Below are positions 62,678 to 64,000 of a stretch of DNA of 64,000 nt, piece after piece. The position numbers and the translations under genes were made by a program. Location: assembly GCA_029262235.1 (NCBI GenBank), contig JAJCZU010000006.1, positions 336,268 through 400,267 of the forward strand. Reading direction: 5' to 3'. Each line of letters begins with the position of its first letter. The first letter of the stretch is position 1. Under the pieces are notes generated by a model. The model was given only the letters and a program-made list of their open reading frames with translations. It did no database searches and had not been told where the DNA came from. This stretch comes from Candidatus Eiseniibacteriota bacterium (GTDB lineage: Bacteria > Orphanbacterota > Orphanbacteria > Orphanbacterales > Orphanbacteraceae).

Positions 62678-63731
62678 CGAAGCCTCACTAAGCGACTCGT
62701 GTAGACATCATCGCCTACTCTTACACGTATGAAGTATACACCTGCCCCGACTCGTTGTCCATCAGCGGTTTTCCCATCCCAATCGGCTACCAGCCGTCCC
62801 TCGGAAGAGTGGGCACGCAAGGTCCGTATATGTCTTCCAGAAATATCGTAAATATCCATATCTGCCTTGGTTGCGCCCTCCAATCCGCGAATGAAAAGTG
62901 TAGCCGTGCTCATCGAAGGGTTTGGCCAACTCTCAATTGACTGCACGCGCAGCTCCTCAGGATTCGCAGGCGAAGAGTAGGTTCCGGCCTTGAGTGCCGA
63001 CCAATAATCCCATGGGAAGATGTAGGGAAGACTTAGCTGAGCATTGTCAATGCTGATGTTGTTGGGCAACCCCGATCCGTCTTCTAGAAAAAGATCAGGG
63101 CTGTTAGTCTCAAGATCGCTTGTGGTACGCCCTCCCCAATAGCAGCCATCTGCAACCAGTGTGTTTGTCCCAAGATCTTCAGTTACTTCAATATAGGCTC
63201 GCCCACCTCCTTGGGCCAAAGAGTCTGCAAAGTAGTTCGGCGCACCCAACGTGTCCCACAATACCGGCGTGTGCGTGTTTGACCTGACGCCTACATCGAA
63301 CCCAATTGCTGCGGTGCCCGATATCCTTGTGTTAACAGCGTACGTCAAGTCAAACACCAATCCGACACTCAAGAATTCGTTTCCGGATGAAGCTGCAAAG
63401 ATGTCCCCTGCGTCCACCTTGCTCTCAGATGTACCTGGAAGCTGGACATCCGGCATCCTGATGTCCAGCCCAGTGCCTGTAATGTACTTGAGTGAGTTCT
63501 TAGTAAATGAAACTTCATCGCCTGTCCCGACTCCGTCTAGATCTAGAAGCACACCTGACTGTACAGAGTCTACGCTGCCCTGACTTGCGAAACCGCCAAA
63601 GAAGTTGTTGGTGATCTCAATCTCACAAGCACTCGGTCCCGTGCTCTTGAGCTGCACCCCTGTCTGTCCAGGATAGATACCATTGAGGCGCACAATACAT
63701 GAATCCACAATTCCACCGGTTGACTCCAACC
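62674..63731 (-). pseudogene. Beta-helix surface protein gene truncated at its 5' end by an IS3 element
   Basis: About 352 codons of the C-terminal part of a beta-helix protein are present: coils such as CIVRLNGIYPGQTGV and ITNNFFGGFASQGSV, then the sorting module ESWPNPSMSTATLFI, ISGRHIRTLRAHS and GAGVYFIRVRVG. No signal peptide or start is found; the frame reaches the IS end at 63732 and lasts only a few codons beyond before a stop. The N-terminal part should lie beyond the element, outside the window. It was probably the first gene of the pair with the coupled downstream gene. Confidence 0.72.
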
Positions 63732-64000
63732 TGAACGGCCCCGACTTTACCGGAGGCTCTATTTCTTGAGAGAATGGAGCTTATGGAACATCCCAAGCGA
63801 TACTCACCGGAAGTCAGAGAACGTGCGGTGCGGATGGTTTTCGACCACCAGGGAGACTACGACTCCCGGTGGGCGACGATCCGCTCGATCGCCGAGAAGA
63901 TCGGATGCTCGCCGGAGTCTCTTCGGAAGTGGGTTCGTCAGGCCGAGCGGGACGATGGAGTTCGCCCCGGCACGACGACAGACGAGCAGAAGCGTCTGAA
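63732..64000 (+). mobile_element. IS3-family insertion sequence, left end
   Basis: The element starts TGAACGGCCCCGACTTTACC, then GGAGGCTC, resembling left terminal repeats of IS3-family members, and carries an orfA on the plus strand. It interrupts the beta-helix gene to its left. Its right end, orfB and any target duplication are outside the window. Confidence 0.8.
63783..64000 (+). CDS. IS3-family transposase OrfA (partial)
   Basis: The first 72 codons of an OrfA run off the window end. The protein begins MEHPKRYSPEVRERAVRMVF, followed by a helix-turn-helix (WATIRSIAEKIGCSPESLRK) and WVRQAERDDGVRPGTTTDEQ, which is the standard OrfA pattern. An upstream in-frame ATG at 63774 is a possible start. 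OrfA binds the terminal repeats and, by a programmed frameshift, forms the transposase with OrfB. Confidence 0.9.
   Translation, partial: MEHPKRYSPEVRERAVRMVFDHQGDYDSRWATIRSIAEKIGCSPESLRKWVRQAERDDGVRPGTTTDEQKRL

Overview
The window is GC-rich, densely coded bacterial chromosome from an uncultured-type, Gram-negative, flagellated bacterium. Several secreted proteins end in a FlgD-like or T9SS-like C-terminal module (an NPFNP-type motif, then a Val-X-Asp-X-X-Gly-Arg stretch and a final GxYFxR-type strand). That module, the Pmp-like beta-helix proteins, a short RpoD-like sigma factor and a bacterial histone together suggest the FCB superphylum or a neighbouring candidate phylum such as Eisenbacteria or Krumholzibacteriota. 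This placement is inferred from protein style, not from a marker-gene tree.

Layout. 0-3.4 kb: lexA, a GT4 glycosyltransferase and two Nudix hydrolases. 3.4-8.2 kb: a tightly overlapping six-gene operon of PqqD-like peptide binder, HprK-like kinase, lasso-type B2 transglutaminase-fold protease, NTP_transf_5 nucleotidyltransferase, and ABC ATPase plus permease. It looks like a RiPP-type modification and export set without an asparagine-synthetase cyclase or a visible precursor. 8.3-17.2 kb: a membrane alkaline-phosphatase-superfamily protein, a secreted M36-like metallopeptidase, a PDZ-radical SAM protein, a secreted unknown and a GH1 beta-glucosidase. 17.3-20.2 kb: tRNA-Glu, then a consensus sigma-70 promoter driving an AAA+ regulator without a GAFTGA loop and a protein that joins an ECF sigma region-2-like head to an O6-alkylguanine-DNA methyltransferase. 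20.2-24.2 kb: NatA/NatB-type ABC genes, the last fused to a CPBP membrane protease. 24.2-27 kb: a 56-residue bacterial histone and three secreted low-complexity proteins. 27.2-31.9 kb: the prkA-yeaH-spoVR stress operon.

31.9-40.8 kb is a motility-regulation island: PilZ protein, RpoD-type sigma factor, FliW, CsrA, TPR protein, FlgM-like peptide, YcgR-like protein, NtrC-type regulator, FliA (sigma-28), a histidine-kinase-like ATPase, a small helical protein and two tiny membrane peptides. Five sigma-54 (-24/-12) promoter matches lie here, including a near-perfect one before fliA and one on the minus strand before the tiny peptides. A hierarchy of sigma-54/NtrC, then FliA and FlgM, with FliW and CsrA acting post-transcriptionally, is the simplest reading.

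41-60.9 kb holds a PDZ/GAF/SpoIIE phosphatase, a TPR membrane protein, two beta-helix surface proteins, an M28 peptidase, a SprA-like metalloprotease with a pentapeptide-like tail, two tandem phosphodiesterase-like paralogues, leuS and a Ser/Thr kinase-TPR sensor. The end (61-64 kb) has a visibly lower GC content. It carries two translationally coupled beta-helix genes, the second cut at its 5' end by an incoming IS3-family element whose orfA runs off the window.
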